Position numbers and translations under genes: made by a program
In this document: piece by piece, positions 1 through 10,166 of the stretch
Layout: every line of letters starts with the position of its first letter
Position numbering within the stretch: the stretch's first letter is position 1
The notes under the pieces: model-generated
What the model saw: the letters and a program-made list of their open reading frames with translations, nothing else
Databases searched by the model: none
Told to the model about the DNA's origin: nothing
Assembly (NCBI GenBank): GCA_028292405.1
Contig: JAQGMJ010000040.1
Span: 124,001 to 188,000, forward strand
Source: Betaproteobacteria bacterium
Lineage (GTDB): Bacteria > Pseudomonadota > Gammaproteobacteria > Burkholderiales > JAEUOS01
Reading direction: 5' to 3'
Length of the DNA: 64,000 nt

Positions 1-3000
1 GTGCCGGAGGCCGCCATCGAGGCGGAGATGGCCAGTGCCTTCTCCCAGGCGCTCGATACCACCACCGAGCGTGCGCCCTTCGACACCACGGTGGTGATCG
101 GCGACATCCGCGTCAGCGCGGGGCTGTACAACATTTTCGTCGAAGAGTCGGACCTGCACCTGAACGCCATGCGGCGCGAGCTGGTGACCCTGGCCGACGA
201 GCCGCAGCCGCCGCGCGACGAACTGATCCGCGCGGTGCACACCCTGGCCGGCATTGCCGGCACCGTCAACTTCGCCAAGCTCAACGAACTGGGGCGCGCC
301 TTCGAGCGCATGCTGATTGCCGCGCGCGCGCGCGGCGCGGTATTTGGCGCGCCGGAACTGGGCCTGTCGCGCGAAACCGTCGATGCGTTCGCCGCCATGG
401 TCGGCGCGGTGAAGGAGCTGCGGCCGCCGGCGGCCGCCGATCATCTGCTCGGGCAGCTGGAGGCGTATCGCGCCGAGTGGGCGGCCCAAGGCAGCGAAGC
501 GCACGCCGCCGACGCGCCGCGCGACGCTGTCGCCCTGCTGGCCGACGACATCACCATCGAGCCGGTGCCGCTGGACGCCGCGCCGGCGCTGGATATCGAA
601 TCCCTCACCATGGGAATCGAGGAAATCAACTTCGCCGAGCCGGTCGCTCCGGCCGAGCCGGAGGCACCTGCGGTCGAGTTGCCGACGGCAGAAGTGCCGA
701 TCGATTTCAGTGAACTGAGCGCAGAGATCATGCCGCTGGACGCGCCGCAGGAAACTGCGGAAGATGCGGCGCCGGCGCTCGACATCTCTTTCGATGAAAT
801 TGCCGCTCCCGCCGCCGAATCGGCGCATACGTCGGTGGCCGAATCGCCGTCGATCGAGGTCGATTTCGCCGCGCTGACGGTAGAGACCTTTGCACCGGGG
901 GCGCCGGTCGGGGCCGCCGCGCCGCACGCGCCGATGGACATCGATTTCGGCGCGCTGGAAGGCGAGTCGCCGGCTCTTGAAGAGCCAGCGGCCGGGGAAC
1001 CGGCCTTCGAGCCGGCACTGGACATGAATTTCGACAGCCCCGCCTATGCAGTGCCGGCGGCCGCCGAGGTGACGGATGAAGCACCGGTGGAGATCGACAT
1101 GGCCGCCCTGGCCTCGTTCTCCGCCGAACCGGCGCCCGAGGCGCCTGCCATAACGCAGGCGGCGGAGGAAATTTCGTTTGACGCGCCTGTGCCGGCAGCC
1201 GAAGCGCCGGTGGCAAGCCCGGACTTTACTTTTCATATCGAAGACATCACCCTGCCGCCGCAACAGGTGGCCGAGGCGCTGCAGCCGCAGGATGATGGCG
1301 ACCTGACCCGTTTTATCTCCTCCACCGATGTGCAGGCGGCGGCAGTACCGGCGCCCGTGGCCGAACTGCCCGAACTGGGCGAGCGCACCGTACTGGTGGC
1401 CGCCAGCGGCGCGCTGGACGCGGCTGCGTTCGAGCAGTCGCGCCCGCGCCCCGTGATCGAGCCGATCGACTCCATGGGGCAGACTGCTACGCACGCGATC
1501 CTGCAGATCGAACCGCTGGGCCTGACCGCCACGCACGCGGCGCTGCAAGGGATGACCGACGAAGAGCTGCGCGAACGCGGCTTCGACCCTTCCGAGCGCC
1601 GCACCGAGCGCATCGAGGACGAGATCGACGAGCAGCTGCTGCCGATTTTCGTCGAAGAAGGCAACGAACTGGTGCCGCAGATCGGCGAGCAGTTGCGCGC
1701 CTTTGCCGCAGACGGCAAGGGCGGCCCCACCGTGCCCGCGCAGGCGTTGCAGCGTTCGCTGCATACGCTCAAGGGCAGCGCGCGGATGGCCGGCGCCATG
1801 GCCCTGGGCCAGCTCACCCACAGCATGGAAACACGGGTGGAAAACGCGCTGCAGTTGCCGATCATCCCGCCGGCGATCTTCGAGGGCCTGATGTCCTCGT
1901 TCGACCGCCTGACCATGCTGATGGACCGGCTGCGCACTTACGACCCGTCGAAAAAGGCCGAAATGGCCGCGATCGTGCAGCAGTTGCTGGACGACGACCG
2001 CACCCGCCGCATCGAAACCGGTGCCGTGGCCGTGCCGGCCTCCGCGGTGGAAGCGCTGCAGGTGGCCGCCGCGAATGTGGCCACCGCCACCGCGGCGCCC
2101 AAGGAAGACATGCGCGCCATGCTGCGGGTGCGCGCCGACGTGATCGACCGCCTGGTCAACGAGGCCGGTGAGGTGGCGATCGCGCGCTCCCGTATCGAAG
2201 GTGAAATGCGCGCCATCAAGGCGAGCATGAAGGAGCTGACAGAAAACGCTTCGCGCCTGAAGACGCAGTTGCGCGAAATCGAAATCGCGGCGGAAACGCA
2301 GATGCAGTCGCGCATCCGCGAGGCGGAGGAAAAGCACACCTCCTTCGACCCGCTGGAGTTCGACCGTTTCACCCGCTTCCAGGAAATCACCCGCATGATG
2401 GCCGAGTCGGTGAACGACGTCGGCACGGTGCAGATCAACCTGCTGAAAAACCTCGACGACGCCGACGCCGCGCTGCTGGCGCAGGGCCGCCTGAACCGCG
2501 ACCTGCAGAACGACCTGATGCGCGTGCGCATGGTGCCGTTCAACAACGTCGCCGAGCGCCTCTACCGCGTGGTGCGCCAGACCGCCAAGGAAGTCGGCAA
2601 GCGCGCCAACCTGGACATTCGCGGTACGCAGACTGAAATCGACCGCTCGGTGCTGGAACGCATGACCGGCCCGTTCGAGCACCTGCTGCGTAACGCCATC
2701 GCCCACGGCCTGGAAGACCCGGCCGGGCGCGCCGCCACGGGCAAGAGCGACATCGGCCAGATCCTGCTCACCGCGCGCCAGGAAGGCAATGAATTCAAGC
2801 TGGTGTTCGAGGACGACGGCGCCGGCTTGAACATCGCCCGCATCCGCGCCAAGGCGATCACCAACGGCCTGATGACCGAAGACGAGCCGCTGTCGGACGC
2901 GCAGATCTCCGAGTTCATTTTCGCCGCCGGCTTTTCTACTGCAGCGCAGGTCAGCGAAGTATCGGGCCGGGGCGTCGGCATGGACGTGGTGCGCGCCGAA

Positions 3001-3990
3001 GTGATCGCCCTGGGCGGCCGGGTCGAAGTGGTATCGACGCCGGGCAAGGGCACGCGCTTCACCATCTCGCTGCCGCTGACCCTGGCGGTGACGCAGGTCG
3101 TGCTGGTGCGCGCCGGCCACCGCATGTTCGCCTTCCCCTCGGCGATGGTCGAGCAGGTGCGCCAGGTCAAGGCCACCGAGCTGGCGGGCGCCTATGCCGC
3201 CCAGGCGTTCGAGTGGCAGGACCGGCAGTACCCGCTGTTCTACCTGCCTCGCTTGCTGGGCGATGCCGAGCAGGCGTCGGAAGCGCAGCGTTTCACTCCG
3301 ATCCTGCTGCTGCGCTCCGGCGCGCAGCGCGCTGCGGTGCACGTCGACGAAATGATAGGCAACCAGGAAGTGGTGGTGAAGAACATCGGGCCGCAACTGG
3401 CGCGGGTCTCCGGCATTGCCGGGGCCACCGTGCTGGGTACCGGGCAGATCGTGCTGATCCTGAATCCGGTGCCGCTCGCGCTGCAGATTTCCGCGGCAGT
3501 GGCGGCGCAGTCCGAGCAGCAGCGCCTGGACGCGCCGGAACTGGCCGCGCAGTCGGCGGCGCCGACCATGGGACTGGCCAACTCCGCCGGTCCGGCCTCG
3601 ACCGCGCCGCTGGTGATGGTGGTCGACGATTCGCTCACCGTGCGCAAGATCACCACGCGCCTGCTGGCGCGCGAAAAGTACGAAGTGCTGACCGCCAAGG
3701 ACGGCGTCGATGCCCTCGAGCAGTTGCAGGAAGTGATGCCCGACGTGATGCTGGTGGACATCGAAATGCCGCGCATGGACGGCTTCGACCTGACGCGCAA
3801 TATCCGCGGCGACGCCAAACTCAGGCACATCCCGATCATCATGATCACTTCGCGCACCGCGGAGAAGCACCGCAACTACGCGGTGGAAATCGGCGTCAAC
3901 GTGTTCCTCGGCAAGCCGTATCAGGAAGAGGAACTGCTGGAGCACATCGGCCTGTTGCTGAAGGAAGCAAAATCTGCCGTCGTGGCTTGA
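1..3990 (+). CDS. chpA: Hybrid chemotaxis-type histidine kinase (Hpt/HATPase/CheW/REC; ChpA/PilL-like), 5' end outside window
   Basis: Hpt motif LHTLKGSARMAGA, CheA-like HATPase (EHLLRNAIAHGLEDPAGR, GRGVGMDVV), CheW-like region, C-terminal receiver (VMVVDDSLTVRKI...LVDIEMPRMDGFDL). ORF is open at window start. Confidence 0.9.
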   Translation: MPEAAIEAEMASAFSQALDTTTERAPFDTTVVIGDIRVSAGLYNIFVEESDLHLNAMRRELVTLADEPQPPRDELIRAVHTLAGIAGTVNFAKLNELGRAFERMLIAARARGAVFGAPELGLSRETVDAFAAMVGAVKELRPPAAADHLLGQLEAYRAEWAAQGSEAHAADAPRDAVALLADDITIEPVPLDAAPALDIESLTMGIEEINFAEPVAPAEPEAPAVELPTAEVPIDFSELSAEIMPLDAPQETAEDAAPALDISFDEIAAPAAESAHTSVAESPSIEVDFAALTVETFAPGAPVGAAAPHAPMDIDFGALEGESPALEEPAAGEPAFEPALDMNFDSPAYAVPAAAEVTDEAPVEIDMAALASFSAEPAPEAPAITQAAEEISFDAPVPAAEAPVASPDFTFHIEDITLPPQQVAEALQPQDDGDLTRFISSTDVQAAAVPAPVAELPELGERTVLVAASGALDAAAFEQSRPRPVIEPIDSMGQTATHAILQIEPLGLTATHAALQGMTDEELRERGFDPSERRTERIEDEIDEQLLPIFVEEGNELVPQIGEQLRAFAADGKGGPTVPAQALQRSLHTLKGSARMAGAMALGQLTHSMETRVENALQLPIIPPAIFEGLMSSFDRLTMLMDRLRTYDPSKKAEMAAIVQQLLDDDRTRRIETGAVAVPASAVEALQVAAANVATATAAPKEDMRAMLRVRADVIDRLVNEAGEVAIARSRIEGEMRAIKASMKELTENASRLKTQLREIEIAAETQMQSRIREAEEKHTSFDPLEFDRFTRFQEITRMMAESVNDVGTVQINLLKNLDDADAALLAQGRLNRDLQNDLMRVRMVPFNNVAERLYRVVRQTAKEVGKRANLDIRGTQTEIDRSVLERMTGPFEHLLRNAIAHGLEDPAGRAATGKSDIGQILLTARQEGNEFKLVFEDDGAGLNIARIRAKAITNGLMTEDEPLSDAQISEFIFAAGFSTAAQVSEVSGRGVGMDVVRAEVIALGGRVEVVSTPGKGTRFTISLPLTLAVTQVVLVRAGHRMFAFPSAMVEQVRQVKATELAGAYAAQAFEWQDRQYPLFYLPRLLGDAEQASEAQRFTPILLLRSGAQRAAVHVDEMIGNQEVVVKNIGPQLARVSGIAGATVLGTGQIVLILNPVPLALQISAAVAAQSEQQRLDAPELAAQSAAPTMGLANSAGPASTAPLVMVVDDSLTVRKITTRLLAREKYEVLTAKDGVDALEQLQEVMPDVMLVDIEMPRMDGFDLTRNIRGDAKLRHIPIIMITSRTAEKHRNYAVEIGVNVFLGKPYQEEELLEHIGLLLKEAKSAVVA

Positions 3991-4032
3991 GCGCAGGCAG
4001 GCAGAGTCCTGCTGGCGGAGATCGAAGGCAAC

Positions 4033-4063
4033 AAAAAGCGCCCACGGGCGCTTTTTGTTTTTT
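4033..4063 (+). terminator. Rho-independent terminator after chpA-like gene
   Basis: AAAAAGCGCCCACGGGCGCTTTTTGTTTTTT: GC stem followed by a T tract. Confidence 0.8.
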
Positions 4064-4084
4064 GTGGCGCCGGGTACGCCTCGC

Positions 4085-4957
4085 TTACAACGAATACTTC
4101 CTGTCGAATTCGGCGATCGCCTCGAAGCCCATCAGCTTGCTGAAGGACTGGAAGTCGTATAGCGGCACGTCGAGGCCGGTGCTGGAGCGCTTTTGCTTCA
4201 GGCCGGTATAGGCCTTCTCCAGGGCGGCACCGGCGGAGAGAAAGCCCAGGGCGGGAAAGATCGCCAGGCGATAGCCGATACGCTGCAATTCGTCGGCGGG
4301 CAGCACCGGGGTGCGGCCGCCCTCGACCATGTTGGCCACCAGCGGCAGGTCGAAGCTCTTGCCGATGCGCTCCATCTCCGCCACGCTCTCGGGACTTTCG
4401 ATGAACAGCATGTCGGCGCCGGCGCGGGCATAGGCCTCGGCGCGGCGCAGGGCTTCATCCAGGCCGAGCGTGGTGCGGGCGTCGGTGCGCGCGATGATCA
4501 TGAAGTCCGGGTCGCTGCGCGCTTCCACCGCGACGCGGATCTTTGTCGCCATGTCCTCGATCGGCACCACGCGCCGGCCCAGCATGTGGCCGCATTTTTT
4601 TGGAAATTCCTGGTCTTCGAGCTGGATCGCGCAGGCGCCGGCGGCCTCGTAGCCGCGCACTGTGTGGGCGACGTTGAGCAGGCCGCCGTAGCCGGTGTCG
4701 CCGTCGCAGATCAGCGGCGTGGAAGTGACCAGGCCGAACTGGGTGACGCGGTTCACCATGTCGGTGTAGGTGGCGATACCGGCATCGGGCAGGCCGAGGT
4801 AGGAGGCGACCACGCCGTAGCCGGTCATATAGAGGGCCTCGAAGCCCATGCGGTCGGCGATTTTCGCCGAAATCATGTCGTAGATGCCGGGGGCGGCGAT
4901 CTGCCGGCCGGAAGAAATGTGCGTTTTCAGCGCGGCGCGGCGGGTGGCGGTTTGCAT
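4085..4957 (-). CDS. Isocitrate lyase/PEP mutase superfamily protein (oxaloacetate decarboxylase / 2-methylisocitrate lyase-like)
   Basis: MQTATRRAALKTHISSGRQIAAPGIYDMISAKIADRMGFEALYMTGYG...DGDTGYGG...QLEDQEFPKKCGHM; start at 4957, inside the longer ORF. Confidence 0.85.
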   Translation of the reverse strand: MQTATRRAALKTHISSGRQIAAPGIYDMISAKIADRMGFEALYMTGYGVVASYLGLPDAGIATYTDMVNRVTQFGLVTSTPLICDGDTGYGGLLNVAHTVRGYEAAGACAIQLEDQEFPKKCGHMLGRRVVPIEDMATKIRVAVEARSDPDFMIIARTDARTTLGLDEALRRAEAYARAGADMLFIESPESVAEMERIGKSFDLPLVANMVEGGRTPVLPADELQRIGYRLAIFPALGFLSAGAALEKAYTGLKQKRSSTGLDVPLYDFQSFSKLMGFEAIAEFDRKYSL

Positions 4958-5262
4958 GCTGGTCTCCTTTGTCTTGCACCTGGGTGGGGCTTGAGCGCGG
5001 TGTCTTTTCCTATGGTAGTCGAAGGGGCAGCCGCCGGCACGCCGGCTATTTTTCTGGGCATGAGACGGGACCGGAAATGGCTGGTTTTGGGAACGACAAG
5101 CGTTAAAAGATGTTTCCTGGGGCGTAAAGAGCATAAATTGCGTTCTAATATAGCTTGTGGGAGCGGTACGAGGCGCCCCCGCCGATAACGATTTCCAACT
5201 AAACGCTGAATATTCCTTCCCGCCCCCTTCTTCCTTGGTGTCCGCTGGCCGGGCCGGCGCGG

Positions 5263-7002
5263 GTGCGGCTGCGCGCGGCCTGGCGCCGCGCGCTGAGCGT
5301 ATGTGTTTACCCACTTTTCGTGCTACTCGCCGGGCTGGCCTTGCCCGCCGGCGCGGCTGACGCCCAGCGCCAGAGCGTGGCCCTCACCCTGCAACTGAAC
5401 TGGAAACACCAGTTCCAGTTCGCCGGCTATTACGCGGCGATCGAAAAGGGCTTTTACCGCGACGCCGGTTTCGGCGTGGCGCTCAAGGAATACCAGGACG
5501 GCGTCGATCCGGTCGACAGCGTGCTCACGGGCGATGCCGACTACGGCGTCGGTGCGTCCGAATTGGTGCTGCGCTATGCCAAGGGTGCGCCTATCGTCGC
5601 GGTGGCGGCGATCCTGCAGCACTCGCCGCTGGTGCTGATCGCGCGCGGCTCCGAGGTGCAGACGGTGCAGGAACTGATCGGCAAGCGCGTCGAGCTGACG
5701 CAGCACGAGGCCGAGCTGTATGCCTACCTGCGCCGCGAAGGGGTGGCGCGCGACCGCATCATCGAGCAGCCCGCCAGTTTCGGCATCCAGCGCCTGATCG
5801 ACGGCCAGACCGACGCGATCGCCGGCTATTCGACCGACGAGCCCTACGCCCTGCAGCAGGCGCATTTCCGCTACAGCATCTTTTCGCCGCGCGCCACCGG
5901 CATCGATTTCTACGGCGACACCCTGTTCACCAGCGCCAAGGCGGCGCGCGCCAGCCCGCAGCAGGTGGCGGCGTTCCGTGCCGCCTCGCTGCGCGGCTGG
6001 CAATACGCGCTCGACCATCCGGAAGAGATGGCCGACCTGATCCTGGCGAAATACAGCACCCGCCACAGCCGCGAGCACCTGCTGTTCGAGGCCGCCGAAA
6101 TGCGCCGCCTGATGCAGCCGCAGCTCATCGAATTAGGGCACCTCAACCCCGGGCGCTGGCTGCACATCGCCGCGGTCTACGCCGAGGTCGGGCTGCTGCC
6201 GGAAGACTACGAACTGCACGGCTTCATTTTCGACCCCAACCTGCGGCCCGACCTTTCCTGGGCCTACCGCGGCCTGATGGCCGCGCTGCTACTAACGCTC
6301 TTCATGGGCGTGCTGGCCCTGCGCGAGGCGCACAACAATCGCCGGCTGCGCAGTGAAATTGCCAAGCGCGAGGAGATGGAAACGCAGTTGCGCGAGACCA
6401 ACGAGCGCCTCGGCCTGCAGCTCGACGAAGTGCGCACGCTGCAGTCGCGGCTGGAGGAGCAGGCGGTGCGCGACAGCCTCACCGGCCTGTACAACCGCCG
6501 CTATCTGGACGACGCCCTGCCGCGCGAGCTGCAGCGCGCGCAGCGCGAGAACTATCCCGTGGCCGTGGTGCTGGCCGACATCGACCGCTTCAAGCGGGTC
6601 AACGACACCTACGGCCACCAGGCCGGCGACGTGGTGCTGCAGGCGCTGGCCAACCTGCTGAAAGACAATGTGCGCGGCGGCGACCTGCCGTGCCGCTGGG
6701 GCGGCGAGGAGTTCGTGCTGGTGCTACCGCGCATGCCGCTGGAAAGCGCGCTGGCGCGTGCCGATGCGCTGCGCAAGTCGTTCAATGCGCTGCAGCTCGA
6801 ACTCGGCGGCGAGAAGGTCAGGCTGACCCTGTCGGCCGGCGTGGCGGTGTTTCCGCAGCATGGCGACGGCGCCACCGCGCTGGTGCACGCCGCCGACGAC
6901 GCTCTCTACGAAGCGAAGAACGGCGGCCGCGACCAGGTGCGGCCGGCCGTCGGCGCGGCGGGCGAGCGCGCGGGCTTCGCCGACAGCCAGCCGCAAGCCT
7001 GA
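5263..7002 (+). CDS. NMT1/THI5-like periplasmic binding domain fused via TM segment to GGDEF diguanylate cyclase
   Basis: LNWKHQFQFAGYYAAIEKGFYRDAGFGV (NMT1-like), TM helix, then RDSLTGLYNRRYLDD...RGGDLPCRWGGEEFVLVLPR. Confidence 0.9.
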   Translation: MRLRAAWRRALSVCVYPLFVLLAGLALPAGAADAQRQSVALTLQLNWKHQFQFAGYYAAIEKGFYRDAGFGVALKEYQDGVDPVDSVLTGDADYGVGASELVLRYAKGAPIVAVAAILQHSPLVLIARGSEVQTVQELIGKRVELTQHEAELYAYLRREGVARDRIIEQPASFGIQRLIDGQTDAIAGYSTDEPYALQQAHFRYSIFSPRATGIDFYGDTLFTSAKAARASPQQVAAFRAASLRGWQYALDHPEEMADLILAKYSTRHSREHLLFEAAEMRRLMQPQLIELGHLNPGRWLHIAAVYAEVGLLPEDYELHGFIFDPNLRPDLSWAYRGLMAALLLTLFMGVLALREAHNNRRLRSEIAKREEMETQLRETNERLGLQLDEVRTLQSRLEEQAVRDSLTGLYNRRYLDDALPRELQRAQRENYPVAVVLADIDRFKRVNDTYGHQAGDVVLQALANLLKDNVRGGDLPCRWGGEEFVLVLPRMPLESALARADALRKSFNALQLELGGEKVRLTLSAGVAVFPQHGDGATALVHAADDALYEAKNGGRDQVRPAVGAAGERAGFADSQPQA

Positions 7003-7043
7003 CCCGCCGGCATCCGGCGCGAACGCGCTTACCCGCTACGGGC

Positions 7044-8777
7044 TTATGCGTGCGGCGCCGCGTCGCCGGCGACTATTCGTTCCAGTATGTGACCGGCCAT
7101 GCCATTGGCCAGCTCATGTTCGCCGATGAAGACGCGGCCGGCCTGTTCGCGGCGCAGCAGTTCCGCCTCCTCTTCGCTATGGGTGCGCACCACTGTCTCG
7201 ATGCCCGGGTTCAGCAACCGCGCGGTCTCGAGCATGCGCCGTGCGGCGAAGGCATCAGGCGTTGCGATCACCAGCATGCGGGCGCGCGCGATGTGCGCCT
7301 GGACCAGCACAGCCGGCTCGGCGGCATCGCCGCGCACCGCGGCGATGCCGCGCCGGCGCAGGTCTTCGACCAGCTCGCGGTTTTGTTCGGCCACGACGAA
7401 GGGTACGCCGCGCGCCAGCAGGGCTTCGCCGATGCGCCCGCCGACGCGGCCGTAGCCCACCAGCACCACCTGCCCGTTGAGGCGCTCGGGTTCCACCGTC
7501 GCCGGCAATTCGGCCAGCGGATCGTCGCGGCGTTCCAGGCGCCGCGCCAGGTCGGAGCGCGCGCGGATCCAGCGCTGCGCCGGCTCGATGGCGGAGAACA
7601 CCAGCGGGTTGAGCGCGATGGAAATGATCGCACCGGCGAGAATCAGGCTTTGCCCGGCCGGCGGCAGCAGGCCGAGCGAGACGCCCAGGCCCGCCAGGAT
7701 GAAAGAGAACTCGCCGATCTGCGCCAGCCCGGCCGACACCGTCAGCGCGGTGTTCAGCGGGTAGCGCAGCAGCAGCACCAGGGCCATCGCCGCCAGCGAC
7801 TTGCCGATGATGATGATCGCCACCACCGACAGCAATTGCAGCGGCTGCTCGAACAGGATGCGCGGATCGAACAGCATGCCGACGGAGACGAAAAACAGCA
7901 CCGAGAAGGCGTCCTGCAGCGGCAACGAATCCTCGGCCGCCCGGTGGCTGAGTTCGGACTCGCGCATCACCATGCCGGCGAAAAAAGCGCCGAGGGCGAA
8001 GGAGACGCCGAACAGTTCCGAGGAGGCATAGGCGATGCTGATGGCCGCAGCGATCACGCACAGGGTGAACAGCTCGCGCGAGCCGGTGCGCGCCACCTGC
8101 CACAGCAGCCAGGGAAACAGGCGCCGGCCGACCACCAGCATCAGCGCGACGAACAGGGCGACGCTGCCGAGGGCGAAAAACAGGGTGTGCCAGAGGTTGC
8201 CGGGAACGGCCTCGGCATGCCCGGCATCGCCACCGGCCGGCGCGTGGCCGCCGAGCCAGCCCGCCAGCGGCGGCAGCAATACCAATACCAGCACCATCAC
8301 AAGATCTTCGACCACCAGCCAGCCGACGGCGATGCGGCCGTTGATCGACTCCAGCACGCCGCGCGCCTCCAGCGCCTTGAGCAGCACCACCGTGCTGGCC
8401 ACCGACAGCGCCAGGCCGAACACCAGGCCCGCGCCCAGGCTCCAGCCCCACAGCGAGGAAAGGCCGATGCCCATCAAGGTGGCAACGGCAATCTGCAAAA
8501 TGGCGCCGGGAAGGGCGATGCGCTTGACCGCCATCAGGTCGTCGATCGAAAAGTGCAGGCCGACGCCGAACATCAGCAGCATCACGCCGATTTCCGCCAG
8601 CTGGGCCGAAAGCGCGGCATCGGCGACAAAGCCCGGCGTCGCCGGCCCGACCAGGATGCCGGCCACCAGGTATCCCACCAGCGCCGGCAGCTTCAGGCGC
8701 ACGGCGATGAAGCCCATCACCAGCGCCAGGCCGAAGCCGGCGGCGATGGTGGTGATCAGGGGGAGGCTGTGGTGCAT
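7044..8777 (-). CDS. ybaL: CPA2 family cation:proton antiporter with TrkA-N domain (YbaL/KefB-like)
   Basis: Multi-TM Na/H exchanger domain (LPALVGYLVAGILVGP) plus VVLVGYGRVGGRIGEALL Rossmann domain. Confidence 0.85.
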   Translation of the reverse strand: MHHSLPLITTIAAGFGLALVMGFIAVRLKLPALVGYLVAGILVGPATPGFVADAALSAQLAEIGVMLLMFGVGLHFSIDDLMAVKRIALPGAILQIAVATLMGIGLSSLWGWSLGAGLVFGLALSVASTVVLLKALEARGVLESINGRIAVGWLVVEDLVMVLVLVLLPPLAGWLGGHAPAGGDAGHAEAVPGNLWHTLFFALGSVALFVALMLVVGRRLFPWLLWQVARTGSRELFTLCVIAAAISIAYASSELFGVSFALGAFFAGMVMRESELSHRAAEDSLPLQDAFSVLFFVSVGMLFDPRILFEQPLQLLSVVAIIIIGKSLAAMALVLLLRYPLNTALTVSAGLAQIGEFSFILAGLGVSLGLLPPAGQSLILAGAIISIALNPLVFSAIEPAQRWIRARSDLARRLERRDDPLAELPATVEPERLNGQVVLVGYGRVGGRIGEALLARGVPFVVAEQNRELVEDLRRRGIAAVRGDAAEPAVLVQAHIARARMLVIATPDAFAARRMLETARLLNPGIETVVRTHSEEEAELLRREQAGRVFIGEHELANGMAGHILERIVAGDAAPHA

Positions 8778-9003
8778 GCGCGGGTCCGGAGGGGCGGATC
8801 AGGATAGCCAAAAAGTGCGGATCGCGACAGTGGCGGACTTGCTGCGCGCATCCCTTAGAATCGGTATTGCAGCGACAGCATACGCCGCCGGTCGCGGCGG
8901 ATTGCGCAACAGGGCCGGCCGATGCGGTAATCTCGTGGCTGGGTCAAACATACAATAGGCGTATTGCCGCGGGCGGCAGTGCGCGCGACAACGAGCAGAG
9001 ACA

Positions 9004-9972
9004 ATGCAACTCACACGATTGATGGGCGTACTGCTGCTGGCCGCGGCCGGCGCAAACACACATGCGCAAAGCGCCTATCCCGACCATCCGGTCAAGCTGG
9101 TGGTGCCGTTTGCCGCCGGCACCACCACTGACATTGTCGGCCGCGAAGTCGGCCATGCGATGTCGCGCGGCCTGGGGCAGCCCTTCATTATCGACAACGT
9201 CGCCGGCGCCGGCGGCAACGTCGGCACCGAGCGCATCGCCAAGGGACCGAAAGACGGCTACAGCCTGGTGCTGGGCACGGTGGGTACGCATGCGATCAAC
9301 AGCGCCTTGTATTCCAATCCCGGTTTCGATCCGCTGAAAGATTTCGCTCCCATCGGCTTCGTCGGCTACACACCGATGCTGGTGGTCGCCGCGCCCGCCT
9401 TTCCCGCCAACAATATCGCCGAGCTGATCGCGCTGGCCAAACGCACGCCCGGCAAGGTTACCTTCGCCTCCGCCGGCAACGGCACCTCCAACCACCTGGC
9501 GGGCGAACTGCTCAAGGTGATGGCCGGCGCCGACATGCAGCACGTGCCCTACAAGAGCGGCGCCCAGGCGCTGACCGACGTGATGGGCGGGCAGGTCGGC
9601 ATCATGTTCTATCACATCCCCGCGGTGATGCAGAACATCAAGGCCGGCAAACTGAAGGTGCTGGCAATCGCCAGCATCAAGCGCAGCCCGGCCATGGAAA
9701 ACGCGGTGCCGATCGCGGAGCAAGGATTCACCGGCTTTGACATGACCCCTTGGTGGGTGCTGTACGCGCCAGCCGGCACGCCGGCGCCGGTGCTGTCACG
9801 CTTGCGCAGCGAATTTGTCGCGGTCAACAAGCAGCCCGAATACCTCGCACGCCTCGGAGCACAGGGGATGGAATTCCGCGCCATGAATCCGGAGGAGCTC
9901 TCGGCCTTCCTGCGCGCCGAGTTGCCGAAGTGGGCCAAGCTGGTGAAGGACTCGGGCGCGCGCATCGACTGA
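9004..9972 (+). CDS. Bug/TctC family tripartite tricarboxylate transporter substrate-binding protein
   Basis: Signal peptide; YPDHPVKLVVPFAAGTTTDIVGR...VAGAGGNVGTERIAKGPKDGYSL. Confidence 0.9.
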   Translation: MQLTRLMGVLLLAAAGANTHAQSAYPDHPVKLVVPFAAGTTTDIVGREVGHAMSRGLGQPFIIDNVAGAGGNVGTERIAKGPKDGYSLVLGTVGTHAINSALYSNPGFDPLKDFAPIGFVGYTPMLVVAAPAFPANNIAELIALAKRTPGKVTFASAGNGTSNHLAGELLKVMAGADMQHVPYKSGAQALTDVMGGQVGIMFYHIPAVMQNIKAGKLKVLAIASIKRSPAMENAVPIAEQGFTGFDMTPWWVLYAPAGTPAPVLSRLRSEFVAVNKQPEYLARLGAQGMEFRAMNPEELSAFLRAELPKWAKLVKDSGARID

Positions 9973-10101
9973 ACATGTAGCGTAGGCGCAAACTGGATTT
10001 GTGCCGGCGCAAATGCCCATTGGCTGTGCATCGTCGCGGCCACAAGCGCCCAAGCAGGTGCATCGCCCGCCATTTTGCGCGGAAAAAAGTGTATACAAAC
10101 C

Positions 10102-10117
10102 TGGCATAGCGCCTGCT
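10102..10117 (+). promoter_or_regulatory. Candidate sigma-54 (-24/-12) promoter
   Basis: TGGCATAGCGCCTGCT: GG and GC at the canonical spacing; palindrome TGTATACA just upstream (10090-10097). Confidence 0.45.
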
Positions 10118-10166
10118 TTAGCCCTGGGTAAGCAGCCGCCTTCGCGGCTTTTTACTCGGGGGTTTC

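Noticed and set aside
6690-8807. 705-aa plus-strand ORF overlapping the CPA2 antiporter
   Set aside because: Low-complexity Arg/Gln/His-rich translation antisense to a clear antiporter; shadow ORF.
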